Of a stretch of DNA of 62,131 bases, positions 7,654-17,371 are shown piece by piece; position 1 is the first letter of the stretch, and the number at the start of each line of letters is the position of its first letter. Under the pieces are notes generated by a model. That model made no database searches. It was not told where the DNA came from and saw only the letters and a program-made list of their open reading frames with translations. The position numbers and the translations under genes were made by a program. The stretch is from NCBI GenBank assembly GCA_030949945.1, contig JAUZRZ010000077.1, positions 1 through 62,131 on the forward strand. The letters run 5' to 3'. This DNA is from Sulfurimonas sp. Lineage in GTDB: Bacteria; Campylobacterota; Campylobacteria; Campylobacterales; Sulfurimonadaceae.

Positions 7654-8175
7654 ATTAATATAAATATATTTTTTATCTCTATTTTTAGTGCTCTTATGTT
7701 GATATATATATTATTTGAACCTTTGAAGATTAAAGAACAAGAGTTTGTTGATGTACCTCTTCTAGTAATGGACAACTTTGTTATGTATGAACTTCGTAGT
7801 TTTGGTTTACAAACAACTATGACTGGAACAAAGGCACTTCGTTATAGTGATAGATATATTGTTAGTAATATTAACTTTACTGACAATTCTCAAGAGTATA
7901 TTTCTAATATGCAAGCTAAAAATGGAATATATAAAAATAATATTGTTGATTTAAAGGGAGATGTAATTTACACAAGAGAAGATGGACTTACATTTGAGTC
8001 CGATACACTTAGTTATAATACAGAGAGTTCAATCGCACAAACACAAGATGACTATGTAGCATACAGAGATAAAAATAGCTTTAAAGGTGCCTCTTTTGTA
8101 TATAATTCGCTAAATAACACAATGAAGTCTAAAAAAGTAATAGTAAAATATCAACTTAAAGAGAGTAATATATGA
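7654..8175 (+). CDS. lptC: LPS export protein LptC, probable ATT start
   Basis: LptC is the inner-membrane-anchored periplasmic part of the Lpt bridge that takes LPS from the LptBFG transporter to LptA. A single N-terminal membrane segment is followed by a beta-jellyroll domain (FVMYELRSFGLQTTMTGTKA; NGIYKNNIVDLKGDVIYTRE). The first ATG in frame (7696) would cut into the membrane segment. A strong AAGGAG at 7642-7647, overlapping the kdsC stop, points instead to ATT at 7654, which would add NINIFFISIFSAL and complete the helix. Either ATT is a rare start or an ATG was misread. The stop overlaps the lptA start (ATGA). Confidence 0.78.
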   Translation: MNINIFFISIFSALMLIYILFEPLKIKEQEFVDVPLLVMDNFVMYELRSFGLQTTMTGTKALRYSDRYIVSNINFTDNSQEYISNMQAKNGIYKNNIVDLKGDVIYTREDGLTFESDTLSYNTESSIAQTQDDYVAYRDKNSFKGASFVYNSLNNTMKSKKVIVKYQLKESNI

Positions 8176-8651
8176 AATATTTTTTAATTATAGCAGTTTT
8201 TTGCACCACCTATTTACTTGCTCAAGAGTTAAAGGTAGTAGCTGACTCCTTTAACACAGATCAAGAAAAAGGTATTTCAACTTTTGAAGGTAATGTAAAT
8301 ATTGTCAAAAAAAATGATGAACTCAATGCATCAAAAGTAACTATATACACAGATGATAAAAATCAACCAACAAAATTTGTTGCACAAGATAATGTCTCTT
8401 TTAAAATTTTAACAAAAGAAGGTGCAAAATACAGAGGAACAGCTGGTAAAGTGATTTACCTTCCAGTTAAAAATGAATATTATTTTTACAGAAATGTTTA
8501 TCTTCAACAAATTGATGATACTAAAGAGATTCGAGGTGATGAAGTTGTACTCAATGTAGTTACTGGAAAAGCACACGCTAAAGGTCTCAAAGAAGAGCCT
8601 GTTATTATGATATTTAACATAGCAGATGATATAAAAAAGGATGAAAAATAA
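8172..8651 (+). CDS. lptA: LPS transport periplasmic protein LptA
   Basis: LptA subunits stack into the periplasmic bridge that carries LPS from LptC to the outer-membrane LptDE complex. The N-terminus is a signal peptide (MKYFLIIAVFCTTYLLAQ). The OstA-like jellyroll domain begins with LKVVADSFNTDQEKGISTFE and continues with NVNIVKKNDELNASKVTIYT. At 159 residues it is a normal length. It is coupled to lptC upstream and shares its last base with the engB start codon, so lptC, lptA and engB form one transcription unit. Confidence 0.9.
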   Translation: MKYFLIIAVFCTTYLLAQELKVVADSFNTDQEKGISTFEGNVNIVKKNDELNASKVTIYTDDKNQPTKFVAQDNVSFKILTKEGAKYRGTAGKVIYLPVKNEYYFYRNVYLQQIDDTKEIRGDEVVLNVVTGKAHAKGLKEEPVIMIFNIADDIKKDEK

Positions 8652-9271
8652 TGGTAGAAATCGTAGATGCTAAGTTTATAACCTCTGCACCAAATGTTGC
8701 TTTAGCACCAGAATCAGATGAGCAAAATGAAGTTGTTTTTATGGCACGCTCAAATGTAGGAAAAAGTTCTCTACTTAATGCTCTAACTAACCGTAAAGGT
8801 TTAGCAAAAGTCTCATCTACCCCTGGTAAAACAAGACTTATCAACTATTTTGATGTTACTTTTATAGATAGAGACAATGAAAATAAAAAGCACTTAGCAA
8901 AATTTGTTGATTTACCTGGTTTTGGATATGCAAAAGTTGCAAAATCCATCAAACATGACTGGGAGCAAAACCTAACAGATTATATTTCACAACGTACACA
9001 GATAAAACTTTTTATCCATCTTATTGATTGTAGGCATCCACACTTAGATATTGATACATCTGTAAGTGAGTTCCTTTTTGAACATGTAAGAGAAAATCAA
9101 GTGATTTTACAAATTTTTACCAAAATAGACAAACTCAATCAAAAAGAACAGAGTGCACTCAGACGAGAGTTTCCCAATGCCATGACAGTTTCTAGCTCAA
9201 AGAAGAAAGGCACTCATAAGATAAACAAAGTTATACATGACATATTAACAGAGTGTGACAGTGAAGATTAA
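8651..9271 (+). CDS. engB: Ribosome biogenesis GTP-binding protein EngB (YsxC/YihA)
   Basis: EngB is a small essential GTPase needed for assembly of the large ribosomal subunit. The G motifs are all visible: G1 ARSNVGKSSLLNAL near residue 32, G2 STPGKTRLINYF near 57, G3 DLPGFGYAKV near 85 and G4 FTKIDK near 154. Its 206 residues match the family. The reading frame is intact and overlaps the following GNAT gene by 11 bases when that gene starts at the GTG at 9261. Confidence 0.93.
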   Translation: MVEIVDAKFITSAPNVALAPESDEQNEVVFMARSNVGKSSLLNALTNRKGLAKVSSTPGKTRLINYFDVTFIDRDNENKKHLAKFVDLPGFGYAKVAKSIKHDWEQNLTDYISQRTQIKLFIHLIDCRHPHLDIDTSVSEFLFEHVRENQVILQIFTKIDKLNQKEQSALRREFPNAMTVSSSKKKGTHKINKVIHDILTECDSED

Positions 9272-9722
9272 CTACGAAAAAGCAAGTCTTAGTAATATTC
9301 ATGAGATGAGAGAACTTATACTTCCTGAAATAGAGAGTGGTATTATACTTGATAGAAGTGAAGATGAGATAGCGACAAATATTCGTTCTTATACACTCGC
9401 ATATAAAGAAGAAGAACTAGTAGGATTTACAGCCTTACATATTCATACTACTTCCCTAGCAGAAGTACGCTCTCTTGTAGTAAAAGATGGTATTCGCGGT
9501 CAAAAAATAGGTGAAAATTTAGTAAAAAAGGCACTCGCTGAAGCTTCAACACTAGGAATACAAAGAGTCCTTAGTCTCACTTATAAACAAGCTTTCTTTG
9601 AACGACTAGGCTTTGTTGAAATTCCAAAAGAGTCCCTCCCAGAACATAAAATTTGGGCTGATTGTATCAAATGTAAACACTTTCCAATATGCAACGAAGT
9701 CTCACTCATCAACTACCTATAG
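9261..9722 (+). CDS. GNAT N-acetyltransferase, ArgA-like
   Basis: This protein of about 153 residues has a single GNAT fold. The acetyl-CoA motif A reads VRSLVVKDGIRGQKIGENLV near residue 73, followed by FFERLGFVEIPK. The C-terminus CIKCKHFPICNE is typical of the short ArgA-like N-acetylglutamate synthases of this phylum, which lack the kinase-like domain of enterobacterial ArgA. It may therefore start arginine synthesis, but acceptor specificity cannot be read from the sequence. A GTG at 9261 is preferred because it gives MKINYEKASL; another GTG at 9255 is possible. It overlaps engB and the next gene. Confidence 0.75.
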   Translation: MKINYEKASLSNIHEMRELILPEIESGIILDRSEDEIATNIRSYTLAYKEEELVGFTALHIHTTSLAEVRSLVVKDGIRGQKIGENLVKKALAEASTLGIQRVLSLTYKQAFFERLGFVEIPKESLPEHKIWADCIKCKHFPICNEVSLINYL

Positions 9723-10141
9723 AGGTATTTGCCTATGTAGGTGTTTTTGTACTCTACAGCTCTCTTAGTAGCATATACTTATATTTACCACCAATGTTGG
9801 CGGTACTTTTTGTTCTCTTTAGCAAATCACTTGCAGCGAATAATTATATTTCAGTAATACTTATATCCTTTTGTCTTGTAGTTTTTGAGGCGAACTATGG
9901 GTATATACTTTTTAGTTCAATCATCTATTTTTATTTTATTTACAAGTTTATAATGCCTAAAATTAACCAAAATTTTTCTTGTGTATGGTGCATAAAACTC
10001 ACTAGTGTTCTTATGGCATATATTGGATATTATCTGTTTTTATCTTTAATATCAAGTATCTTTTTACTCTCTGTTCCTCAAATAAGTTACTATATAATAT
10101 ACTATATAGTAATTGAATTTTTATTGGTAAACTTATTATGA
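9689..10141 (+). CDS. Multi-pass membrane protein, MreD-like by position
   Basis: The 150 residues form about four or five membrane segments (VGVFVLYSSLSSIYLYLPPM; YISVILISFCLVVFEANYGY; VLMAYIGYYLFLSLISSIFL; YIIYYIVIEFLLVNLL). No catalytic motif is visible. The gene begins inside the GNAT gene and ends four bases into mrdA, so it is coupled to PBP2. MreD occupies this place before mrdA in many rod-shaped bacteria, and size and topology fit. The sequence resemblance to MreD is weak by eye, so the name is withheld. Confidence 0.6.
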   Translation: MQRSLTHQLPIEVFAYVGVFVLYSSLSSIYLYLPPMLAVLFVLFSKSLAANNYISVILISFCLVVFEANYGYILFSSIIYFYFIYKFIMPKINQNFSCVWCIKLTSVLMAYIGYYLFLSLISSIFLLSVPQISYYIIYYIVIEFLLVNLL

Positions 10142-11922
10142 AAACTAAACTTATAATATTTTTTTTCATCTCAACATGGTTAGCACTAATAGTTAGAGTT
10201 TTTTCTTTGAGTATTAACTCTCACAGTCACTATGTTAAACTCTCCCAACAAAATACAATCAAACATGAAATGATAGCACCAGTTCGAGGGGAAATAGTTG
10301 ATATAAAAGGTAGACCTATTGCTATCAATAAACTAGGCTTTAGACTGCAACTTGCTCCACATTTAACTGGTAAAAAGAATAAAGAAGTACTATATAAAGA
10401 GCTTGAAGTATTAAAAAAGCTTCTACCCTCACTAAGTATCAAAGATATGTTAAAAAACTATAAGAAAAAAGAGTCCTTTTATAACCATAACTATATTGAT
10501 ATAGTGCATTTTGTTCCTTATGATGAAATTTTACCTGTATACTCCATCTTAAATTTGAGAGAAAATATTAAAATCATTCCTGCACCAAAACGATATTATC
10601 CTTATGAAAATATCGCAGCACATATGATTGGGTATGTTGCTCGTGCAAATAAAAAAGATATTAGTAAGGATAAACTCCTTGGACTTATTGGTTATGTTGG
10701 AAAAACAGGTATAGAAAAATATTATAATAATTACTTACAGGGTAAATCAGGAATACGAAAAATTCAAGTTAATGCAAGTAATCAAAAGGTGGCAGAACTT
10801 AGTTATTCTAAAGCGGATGAAGATAAAAAGCTCAAACTTACTATTGATATGGAGTTGCAAACTTATATGTCTAAACTTTTTGAGGGTAAAGTGGGAGCGA
10901 TGGTTGTTATGAATGTTGATGGCTCTATCCTTGCTGCTGGTAGTTTTCCAGACTATGATTTAAATATATTTGTATCAGGAATGTCTTATAAAATGTATGA
11001 TGATCTTGCATCTAGTCTTGACCACCCCTTTACAAATAAATTAATTAATGGGCTTTATCCACCAGGGTCATCCATAAAACCAATGTTAGGACTCTTATAC
11101 ATTTCAACTGACCTCTCTAGTAAATGGCAAGTTGACTGTAAATCATCACTTCATCTCGGAGGTCGTACTTTTAGATGTTGGAAAAGAAAAGGTCATAGAG
11201 GTACTAAAATTGTTAAGGCTATTCGTGAGAGTTGTGATGATTATTTTTATAAAGGAAGTCTGATTCTTGGTAATCATAAAATGAGTACAGGACTTAAACG
11301 CTATGGTTTAGGTAAAAAAACTGGTGTTGATTTACCAAATGAGTTTATAGGAGTTGTTCCATCGCGTAGAATGGAAACTTAAAAATATCATAAAATATGG
11401 AGTATTGGAGAAACTGCCAATATGTCCATAGGGCAGGGTGACTTTCTTGTAACACCACTACAAATTGCTCAACAAACTGCATTTATAGCAACAGGAAGAG
11501 TACCTACTCCACATTTTGCACAAGAGATAGATGGTCAAGAGTATAAGAGTAAATATACTGATGTTTTAAATCTAAAAGAGAGAGAGCAGCTCCCTGTCAT
11601 ACAAAAGGCTATGTATCAAGTTTGCAATAACTTAAAAGGAACAGCAACTTCATATCTGCATTCTAAGGTGACTATTGCTGGTAAAACAGGGACAGCACAA
11701 GTCGTAGCAATTAAACAAGATATCAAGAAGAGAAAGCTAGAGCATGAGATGTCATACTATAGTCGCTCACATGCATGGTTTACATCTTACGGTCCCTATA
11801 AAAACCCTCAGTATGTTGTGATGGTTATGGTTGAACATGGAGGGCATGGAGGGCATGCTGCTGGAGGAATTGTATCAGATATTTATAACAAGCTCTTAGA
11901 GCTTGGTTACATTAAACCTTAG
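10138..11922 (+). CDS. mrdA: Penicillin-binding protein 2 (internal stop)
   Basis: PBP2 is the monofunctional transpeptidase that works with RodA in side-wall elongation. It has an N-terminal membrane anchor, a pedestal domain beginning APVRGEIVDIKGRPIAINK, and a transpeptidase domain with PPGSSIKPM (SxxK), RESCDDYF (SxN position) and AGKTGTAQVV (KTG). A TAA at 11380-11382 interrupts it, but the frame is the same on both sides. The local text suggests one extra A in CGTAGAATGG and two extra A's a few bases on. Removing them gives the expected SREWKLKYHKIWSIGET. Two compensating errors in A runs explain the stop better than real loss of an essential gene. Confidence 0.87.
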
Positions 11923-11927
11923 TGATA

Positions 11928-12852
11928 TTAAAAACTATTTTGTATAAAAAGAGCTAAAATAGCAAAAAGAAAAATAGCTCCTGGCTTTGTTATAAAGCTT
12001 ATTTGCAAGTATAAACAGTAGTGTAAATGATGCTGCTACCATTATAAATATATCAAAACTATTTTCTTGTATATTTACCATAAGTGGATGAATAAGAGAA
12101 GACCCGCCAATAACCATAGAAAAGTTTGCGACATTTGAACCAATAATATTTCCTATACTCATATCAGCATTACCTTTTTTTATAGCAGTTAGAGATACCA
12201 CAAGTTCTGGTAGAGAAGTTCCAAGTGAAATTAAAAATAATCCTATAATCCATTCACTAACCTCAAGACTTCTTGCTATATTTGTACCACTATCTATAAC
12301 AAAGTTTGCACCACCTATTGTAAAGATAAAACCAATCACCAATAAGGCTAATGTTTTGCCCCATTTGAATTTTTGAGCTAATGTATCATCAACCTCACCT
12401 TCAAGTTCATCTTTAGAACTCGTGAATAAAAAGATAAGGTAAGAAATCATTAGAAGTAAAAAGATAAGACCATCTATTCTACTAATAACACCATCTTGAA
12501 TCATCAAAAGAAAAATTATAACTGGTACAACTACCCAAGCACTATCTTTTGCAAACATATCTCTTTCAGGCTTCATAGACTTAGCTATAAAAAGAACTAG
12601 TCCAAGCACTAATGTAATGTTAAATATAACACTTCCAAGTACATTAGCAACAGCCATATCACTTTTACCATGTGTTGCTGCCATCATTGAAGCTGCCATC
12701 TCTGGTAAACTGGTTCCAAAGGCTACGAGAGTAGCCCCTATGACAAAGTGAGAAATATCAAAATGAAGAGCTATTCGTTCAGACTCTTTAATAATAAAAT
12801 CCGCTCCATAAACAAGTGCCGCCATTGCAACTAAAAAAATTATATAATCCAT
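11928..12852 (-). CDS. Calcium/sodium antiporter, CaCA family (YrbG-like; C-terminal frameshift)
   Basis: This inner-membrane exchanger has two homologous halves of five helices, each with the ion-binding alpha repeat: GTSLPEMAASMMAATHG near residue 47 and LGTSLPELVVSLTAIKKGNA near 213. Each half also has GNxxGS-type text (NVLGSVIFN, GNIIGSNVANF). A loop between the halves (KDELEGEVDDTL) is acidic. As written, the C-terminus becomes KLYNKARSYFSFCYF, ending at 11935. Dropping one T near 11998 gives KLITKPGAIFLFAILALFIQ, a proper last helix that ends at 11928-11930. The gene converges on mrdA and follows ybeY by two bases. Confidence 0.85.
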
Positions 12853-12854
12853 AT

Positions 12855-13274
12855 TTATCCTTGATTTCGTACTATTAAACTTTTTGGAAGAGAAAACAAC
12901 TCTATGATACTTTTTTCTTTTTCCCGCATTTCTCCACTATCAACCTCATGATCATAACCTAATATATGTAGTAATCCATGAATAAAAAGTAAGGATAACT
13001 CGTCTGATGTAGAGTGTTCAAATTCAGCAGCTTTTTCTTTAACAAAGTCTTCTGATATAACAATACTTCCAAGTGGACCCATTGGTATCTCTTCATAAGG
13101 AAAACTAAGAACATCCGTAGCTTTATTGATTTGTCTACACTCTTTATTGATTTTGCATATCTCACTATTTGTAGTGATAATAAGTTCAATTTCTTTATTT
13201 GTAAGGCTATCTGATATTGACTGTAAGAAGGGTATATCTATAGTAAGGGTTGTTCGGTTATCAAGTTCAATCAT
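12855..13274 (-). CDS. ybeY: Endoribonuclease YbeY (rRNA maturation)
   Basis: YbeY is a zinc-dependent RNase involved in 16S rRNA 3'-end maturation and 70S quality control. The zinc site HGLLHILGYDH is clear near residue 100, and VLSFPYEEI lies near 57. At 139 residues it is typical. It is followed after two bases by the Ca2+ antiporter in the same direction, so the two are probably cotranscribed. Confidence 0.9.
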   Translation of the reverse strand: MIELDNRTTLTIDIPFLQSISDSLTNKEIELIITTNSEICKINKECRQINKATDVLSFPYEEIPMGPLGSIVISEDFVKEKAAEFEHSTSDELSLLFIHGLLHILGYDHEVDSGEMREKEKSIIELFSLPKSLIVRNQG

Positions 13275-13311
13275 AAGTACAATTGTATCTAAATGTACCT
13301 ATCATTAACTT

Positions 13312-13494
13312 TTAAGCACTGATATTTAAGTTTAAACCAAGTCCAGTTTTTTGTGAACTAGCTTTTTGCATCTGCTCTGTTTGTTGTATTGTACTCTCTA
13401 AGATTTTTAATACTTGTTGTCCTTGAACATCTTGAGCTTTTTTTTGTGCCTCAAGACCTATAGAAGAACCAGAAGTTGTTGAAGATATTGCCAT
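13312..13494 (-). CDS. YjfB-like putative motility protein
   Basis: The 60-residue protein is Ser/Thr- and Gln-rich, with no membrane segment or cysteine. Its pattern, an initial short segment, then LEAQKKAQDVQGQQVLKILE and a C-terminus GLGLNLNISA, resembles the YjfB family of small proteins annotated as putative motility proteins. It lies alone between ybeY and the divergent queC, with a ribosome site AAGGAT before ATG. No flagellar genes adjoin it here. The family assignment is from memory of the pattern. Confidence 0.6.
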   Translation of the reverse strand: MAISSTTSGSSIGLEAQKKAQDVQGQQVLKILESTIQQTEQMQKASSQKTGLGLNLNISA

Positions 13495-13578
13495 AATGTA
13501 TCCTTTATTTATTGCATATGCTCATTGTAGTATCACTTTGTTTTAAAGAAGCTGAAAAAAATATGTTAAAATACCCTC

Positions 13579-14259
13579 ATGAAAAATAAAATATTAGTTA
13601 AAAAAGCTGTTTGTATTATGAGCGGAGGTATGGATTCTACTTTGAGTGCAAAGATGATGAAAGATGAGGGTTATGAAATAATAGCTGTTCATTTTAACTA
13701 TGGACAAAGAACACAAAAAAAAGAACAAGAGTGTTTTGATTTAATTTGTCAACATTTAAATATATCCCAAACATATAGTCTTGATTTAGATTTTTTCAAA
13801 CATCTTGGTGCATCTGCACTGACGGACACTAAGATAGATGTACCTGTATCAGGAGTAGAAGAGGGTGTGCCTATCACTTATGTGCCTTTTAGAAATGGTA
13901 TATTTTTAAGTATGGCGGCAGCTATTGCCGAAAAAGAAAATGCAGAGCTTATAAGTATTGGTGTTGTTCAAGAAGATAGTAGTGGGTACCCTGACTGTCG
14001 TGAGACTTATATTCAAGCTATGCAAAATGCTATTAACCTAGGCACAAAAGATGAAACAAATATTACAATTCATATGCCTTTAGTGCATCTCTTAAAATCC
14101 GAGATAGTTACAAAGTCTTTAGAAGTTTCTTCACCGCTTAAGCTCACTTGGTCATGTTATAAAAATGAAGAAAAGGCTTGTGGTGTATGTGATAGTTGTC
14201 GCCTGCGTTTGAATGGATTTGAGCAGGCTGGAGCTATAGACCCTATTGTTTATGAGTAA
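13579..14259 (+). CDS. queC: 7-cyano-7-deazaguanine synthase QueC
   Basis: QueC converts 7-carboxy-7-deazaguanine to preQ0 in queuosine synthesis, using ATP and ammonia. The PP-loop MSGGMDSTLSAKMMKDEG lies near residue 14, and PFRNGIFLSMAAAIAE near 94. Four Cys near the C-terminus (SCYKNEEKACGVCDSCRLR) form the zinc site. Its 226 residues are normal. The end overlaps the next gene by eight bases. Confidence 0.93.
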   Translation: MKNKILVKKAVCIMSGGMDSTLSAKMMKDEGYEIIAVHFNYGQRTQKKEQECFDLICQHLNISQTYSLDLDFFKHLGASALTDTKIDVPVSGVEEGVPITYVPFRNGIFLSMAAAIAEKENAELISIGVVQEDSSGYPDCRETYIQAMQNAINLGTKDETNITIHMPLVHLLKSEIVTKSLEVSSPLKLTWSCYKNEEKACGVCDSCRLRLNGFEQAGAIDPIVYE

Positions 14260-14911
14260 ACTATTTTACAAAAGTTATGAAGTTGAGTTAAAACACAATC
14301 CAAAGCTTAAAAATACATACATAGGTGTCAGAGCGAATAAAAAAATAGTTGTAAAAACTTCTAATAGTTCACACTCTTATATTTTAAGTATTCTGGAGCT
14401 ACGTGACTCGTGGATAGAAAAACAGTTTCAAAAACAACAAACACATATCTCTTTAGAAGTAAACTTAGAAGATGAACTTTTACTCTTTTCTCAAAGGTAC
14501 AGCATAGATAGCCAAGAAGCAACTCTTTTAAGAGAAAAGCTCAATAAACTACGGGTAAATTCAAAAAAAAATATACTGAAATCTTATGATGAATTTTACA
14601 AAATAGTAGCTAAAACTTATCTAAGCCAAAGGGCAGAGTACTACTCATCTTTAATGGGTTTATCATACAATGAAATAAAATATAGAAAAATGAGAAGTAG
14701 ATGGGGTAGTTGTAGCTCAAAAAAAATTATCACTTTTAATACAGAGCTTATAAAAGTTGATAAAACTCTTATAGATTATGTAGTGGTGCATGAACTAGCA
14801 CATCTTAAACATATGAATCATTCTAAAGATTTTCACTCTTTAGTAGCAATCTATTTACCAGAGTCAAAACAACTTAGAAATAGTTTGAAAAAAATAAGTC
14901 TAAGGAGTTAA
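14252..14911 (+). CDS. YgjP-type (DUF45) metallopeptidase-like protein
   Basis: The C-terminal half has the zinc motif YVVVHELAHLKHMNHSKDFH with the third ligand in the usual spacing, preceded by KMRSRWGSCSSKKIITFNTE, a hallmark of the YgjP/WLM-like family. The N-terminal half is a beta-rich domain that starts YEVELKHNPKLKNTYIGVRA. The ATG at 14252, inside the queC stop region, is preferred over an upstream TTG. The family is widespread, but its substrate is not established. It converges on the glycosidase-like gene, overlapping its end by about 12 bases. Confidence 0.82.
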   Translation: MSKLFYKSYEVELKHNPKLKNTYIGVRANKKIVVKTSNSSHSYILSILELRDSWIEKQFQKQQTHISLEVNLEDELLLFSQRYSIDSQEATLLREKLNKLRVNSKKNILKSYDEFYKIVAKTYLSQRAEYYSSLMGLSYNEIKYRKMRSRWGSCSSKKIITFNTELIKVDKTLIDYVVVHELAHLKHMNHSKDFHSLVAIYLPESKQLRNSLKKISLRS

Positions 14912-16133
14912 AATATACTCAATATGATATTTACTAGAAGGTGACCACATCATCCATCCATTTGTATTTAACTCATTTGTTGGACGGATTTGCTCTTGAA
15001 TTTCATATTTCCTGTAGGGTCTTCTTTTCTTTTTGTAGTCTCTAAAGTATTGCAGCCAAGGTCTTACTCTTGTAATATCCACTCTATCTTTTATATTGTT
15101 TAAACTTCGATATATCACAGCATAAGGATAGTCTGCTGGGTACTCATAGTGAAATGAACCAGAAGCAAAACCAGAAGGGTAGAGCATAGGGGCCACATAA
15201 TCAGAATGAAGAGCTAAAGATTCTAAAGTCTGACCTATATTATTATCATCATCTTTTGGTCCCCATAAAATATTGCCATAACTATTAACAGAGATAAAAA
15301 CCCCATATTTACACAACTGTTTTTTTGCACTATCTAAAAAACTCTCTATCGCTTCAATTCTATTTTCTTTTGTATTTTCTTTTGAGTATTTTAACCCAGA
15401 TTTAGCAGGAAAACGAATATAATCAAAGTTTATTTCATCAAAACCCACCTTTGCTGCCTCTTGTGCAATACGAAGAGTATAGAGATGAGAACGCTGATCA
15501 AAAGGGTCAACCCATGCCATATTGTCATGGTTTCTCCAAATAGTTCCATTATCATCTCTTCTAATCGCATACTCTGGGTTATTTGAAGCTTGTATTTCAT
15601 CTTTAAAAGTAACTATCCTAGCTATGGTATAGATATTATTATCTTTCATTGTTTGGATAAACTTTTGTATATTACGGTTTGTTCTATTTTTGTGTGCACC
15701 ATATGAGTTTGCTTGCTTAAAAGATGTAAGAAAAGATGTAGAACCATATTCGTTTTTAACATCAACGACAACTGCATTAGCCTGCGTTTTCTTTATTGTT
15801 TGAAGTAAATTTTTTAATGTTTGAGAATTGTTACTAGCACCCCAGAATGTTAAGTATAAAGCTTTTACTTTTATAGGCTCTAATTTTAGTACTCTCTTCT
15901 CATCGCTAACTTCAAAGGAAAATGGTCTATAGCCATGGGCTTTGATATGAAAAAATCCTTCTTTTATATCCAAAGAAAAAGTACCATTACTATCACTTAT
16001 AGTTTTTTGAGTTTCATTAGAGATTATGGCATTAGCTATAGGCTCTAGTGTTTTTGTATCAATAATTTTTGCATCATAAGATGCAAAGGCTAAAAGAGGT
16101 AATAAGAGTAGTGTATAAGAAAAAATTACTCAT
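14900..16133 (-). CDS. Exported DUF4015 glycosidase-like protein (frameshift near start)
   Basis: The main open part has a TIM-barrel of the DUF4015 putative glycosyl hydrolase family: KALYLTFWGASNNSQTLKNL, ANAVVVDVKNEYGS, GFDEINFDYIRFP and ISVNSYGNILWGP. Ahead of it, an Ig-like carboxypeptidase-regulatory-type segment can be read (DTKTLEPIANAIISNE, GTFSLDIKEGFFHIKA). The signal peptide (YTLLLLPLLAFASYDAK) is in the same frame. It joins the ATG at 16131-16133 only if one T is removed from the run TTTTTT just after MSN. That ATG overlaps the stop of the TRAP gene upstream (ATGA). Cell-wall or capsule glycan is a possible substrate; none is known. Confidence 0.75.
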
Positions 16134-17260
16134 CGTTCATTAAGAAAGTTTTTCAGACTTACATCACTCCATGCTTTTGAGAGTTTGAGATACTCTTCAA
16201 CCGATTTATAAACTTTTTCAAAGTCTCTATTTTTTGAACTTAGTTCAGTTATTACCTCTTTGAGGGCTACCTTTCCTGCACGGTTAACATCATCAGGGAA
16301 GCTTCCAAGTTTAACTCCCAGCTTTTTAAGTTTAGAGAGAGCATAAATATTTTCATGATGAAACTCTGATGTCATATTAGCATTCATCTCACTTGCACAA
16401 ACTTCTATGATAGACTGATGTTCAAACGCCATCTTATCCCACATATGTTTTGAAAATGTCAACTCTAAAATAGAGCCAGGTTCATGCCATCCAGAGTAAT
16501 AATATGGTGCTACCTTATAAAATCCCATTTTTATATCAAGGGCAGGTCCAACCCACTCAGTCGCATCAATAACACCTCTCTCTAAAGAAGTGTATATCTC
16601 TCCTGCTGGAAGTAAAATAGGATTAACACCCATTTTAGAAAATACTTCTCCACCTAAACCAGGGATACGCATCTTTAAACCTTGCATATCCAAAAGAGAA
16701 TTTATAGGCTTCCTAAACCATCCGCCCATTTGTATATTTGTATTGCCACCTAAAAATGGATGAAGATTATATTTTGCATACTGTTCTCTCCATAGTTCCA
16801 TCCCCCCACCAAAACTCATCCAAGAGTTTATCTCCTCAGCTGTAAAACCAAAAGGCATACCGCTATAGAGTGAAAACGCAGAGTTCTTACCTTTCCAGTA
16901 GTAAGGACCAGAGTGAAATGCATCTATCTGTCCGCTAGAACATGCATCAAAGACAGCTAAAGCAGGAACAAGAACATTTTTAGGATATATTTTTATCTCT
17001 AAACTTCCTCCACTTACATCTTTTACTCTTTGTGCAAACTTCTCAACACCAGTACCCATAATAGGAAAGTGTGCAGGCCATGAAGTTGCTAGTTTTATAA
17101 TAGTTTTTTTATTTTTATTGATATGAACAGTTTTTTGATCTGTTCTTTTTTGAGGATGCTTAGAGTAGTCTATAGCTTGACGGTTATCATCATTGCAGCC
17201 ATCTAAAATAAAGGCTGTTGAAGTTAGTGTTGCAGTTGTTAAAAAATTTCTACGGTTCAT
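16130..17260 (-). CDS. TRAP transporter substrate-binding protein, DctP type
   Basis: The 376-residue protein starts with a twin-arginine signal, MNRRNFLTTATLTSTAF, with ILDGC after it as a possible lipobox. The mature part is a DctP/SiaP-type solute receptor: KLATSWPAHFPIMGTGVEKF, RVKDVSGGSLEIKIYP, and the ligand-clamp region LERGVIDATEWVGPALDIKM. Such receptors feed carboxylic acids to TRAP DctQM permeases, but no permease gene is adjacent. The downstream partner is the glycosidase-like gene. The divergent neighbour is a chemoreceptor, so sensing and binding of the same ligand is possible but unproven. Confidence 0.83.
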   Translation of the reverse strand: MNRRNFLTTATLTSTAFILDGCNDDNRQAIDYSKHPQKRTDQKTVHINKNKKTIIKLATSWPAHFPIMGTGVEKFAQRVKDVSGGSLEIKIYPKNVLVPALAVFDACSSGQIDAFHSGPYYWKGKNSAFSLYSGMPFGFTAEEINSWMSFGGGMELWREQYAKYNLHPFLGGNTNIQMGGWFRKPINSLLDMQGLKMRIPGLGGEVFSKMGVNPILLPAGEIYTSLERGVIDATEWVGPALDIKMGFYKVAPYYYSGWHEPGSILELTFSKHMWDKMAFEHQSIIEVCASEMNANMTSEFHHENIYALSKLKKLGVKLGSFPDDVNRAGKVALKEVITELSSKNRDFEKVYKSVEEYLKLSKAWSDVSLKNFLNER

Positions 17261-17306
17261 TATAGCTCACTCTATATCTTTATAATTTATATATGATTAT
17301 ATCAAA

Positions 17307-17333
17307 GTCTTTATATATATTTTATATAAAGAC
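17307..17333. promoter_or_regulatory. Palindrome between divergent TRAP and chemoreceptor genes
   Basis: GTCTTTATATA (17307-17317) pairs perfectly with TATATAAAGAC (17323-17333) around a five-base centre. It lies in the 111-bp space between the two divergent starts, where an operator for joint control would be expected. No bound regulator can be named. Confidence 0.4.
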
Positions 17334-17371
17334 ACTATAATAAAATATCTTTTAGTTTAATAGGAAATATT

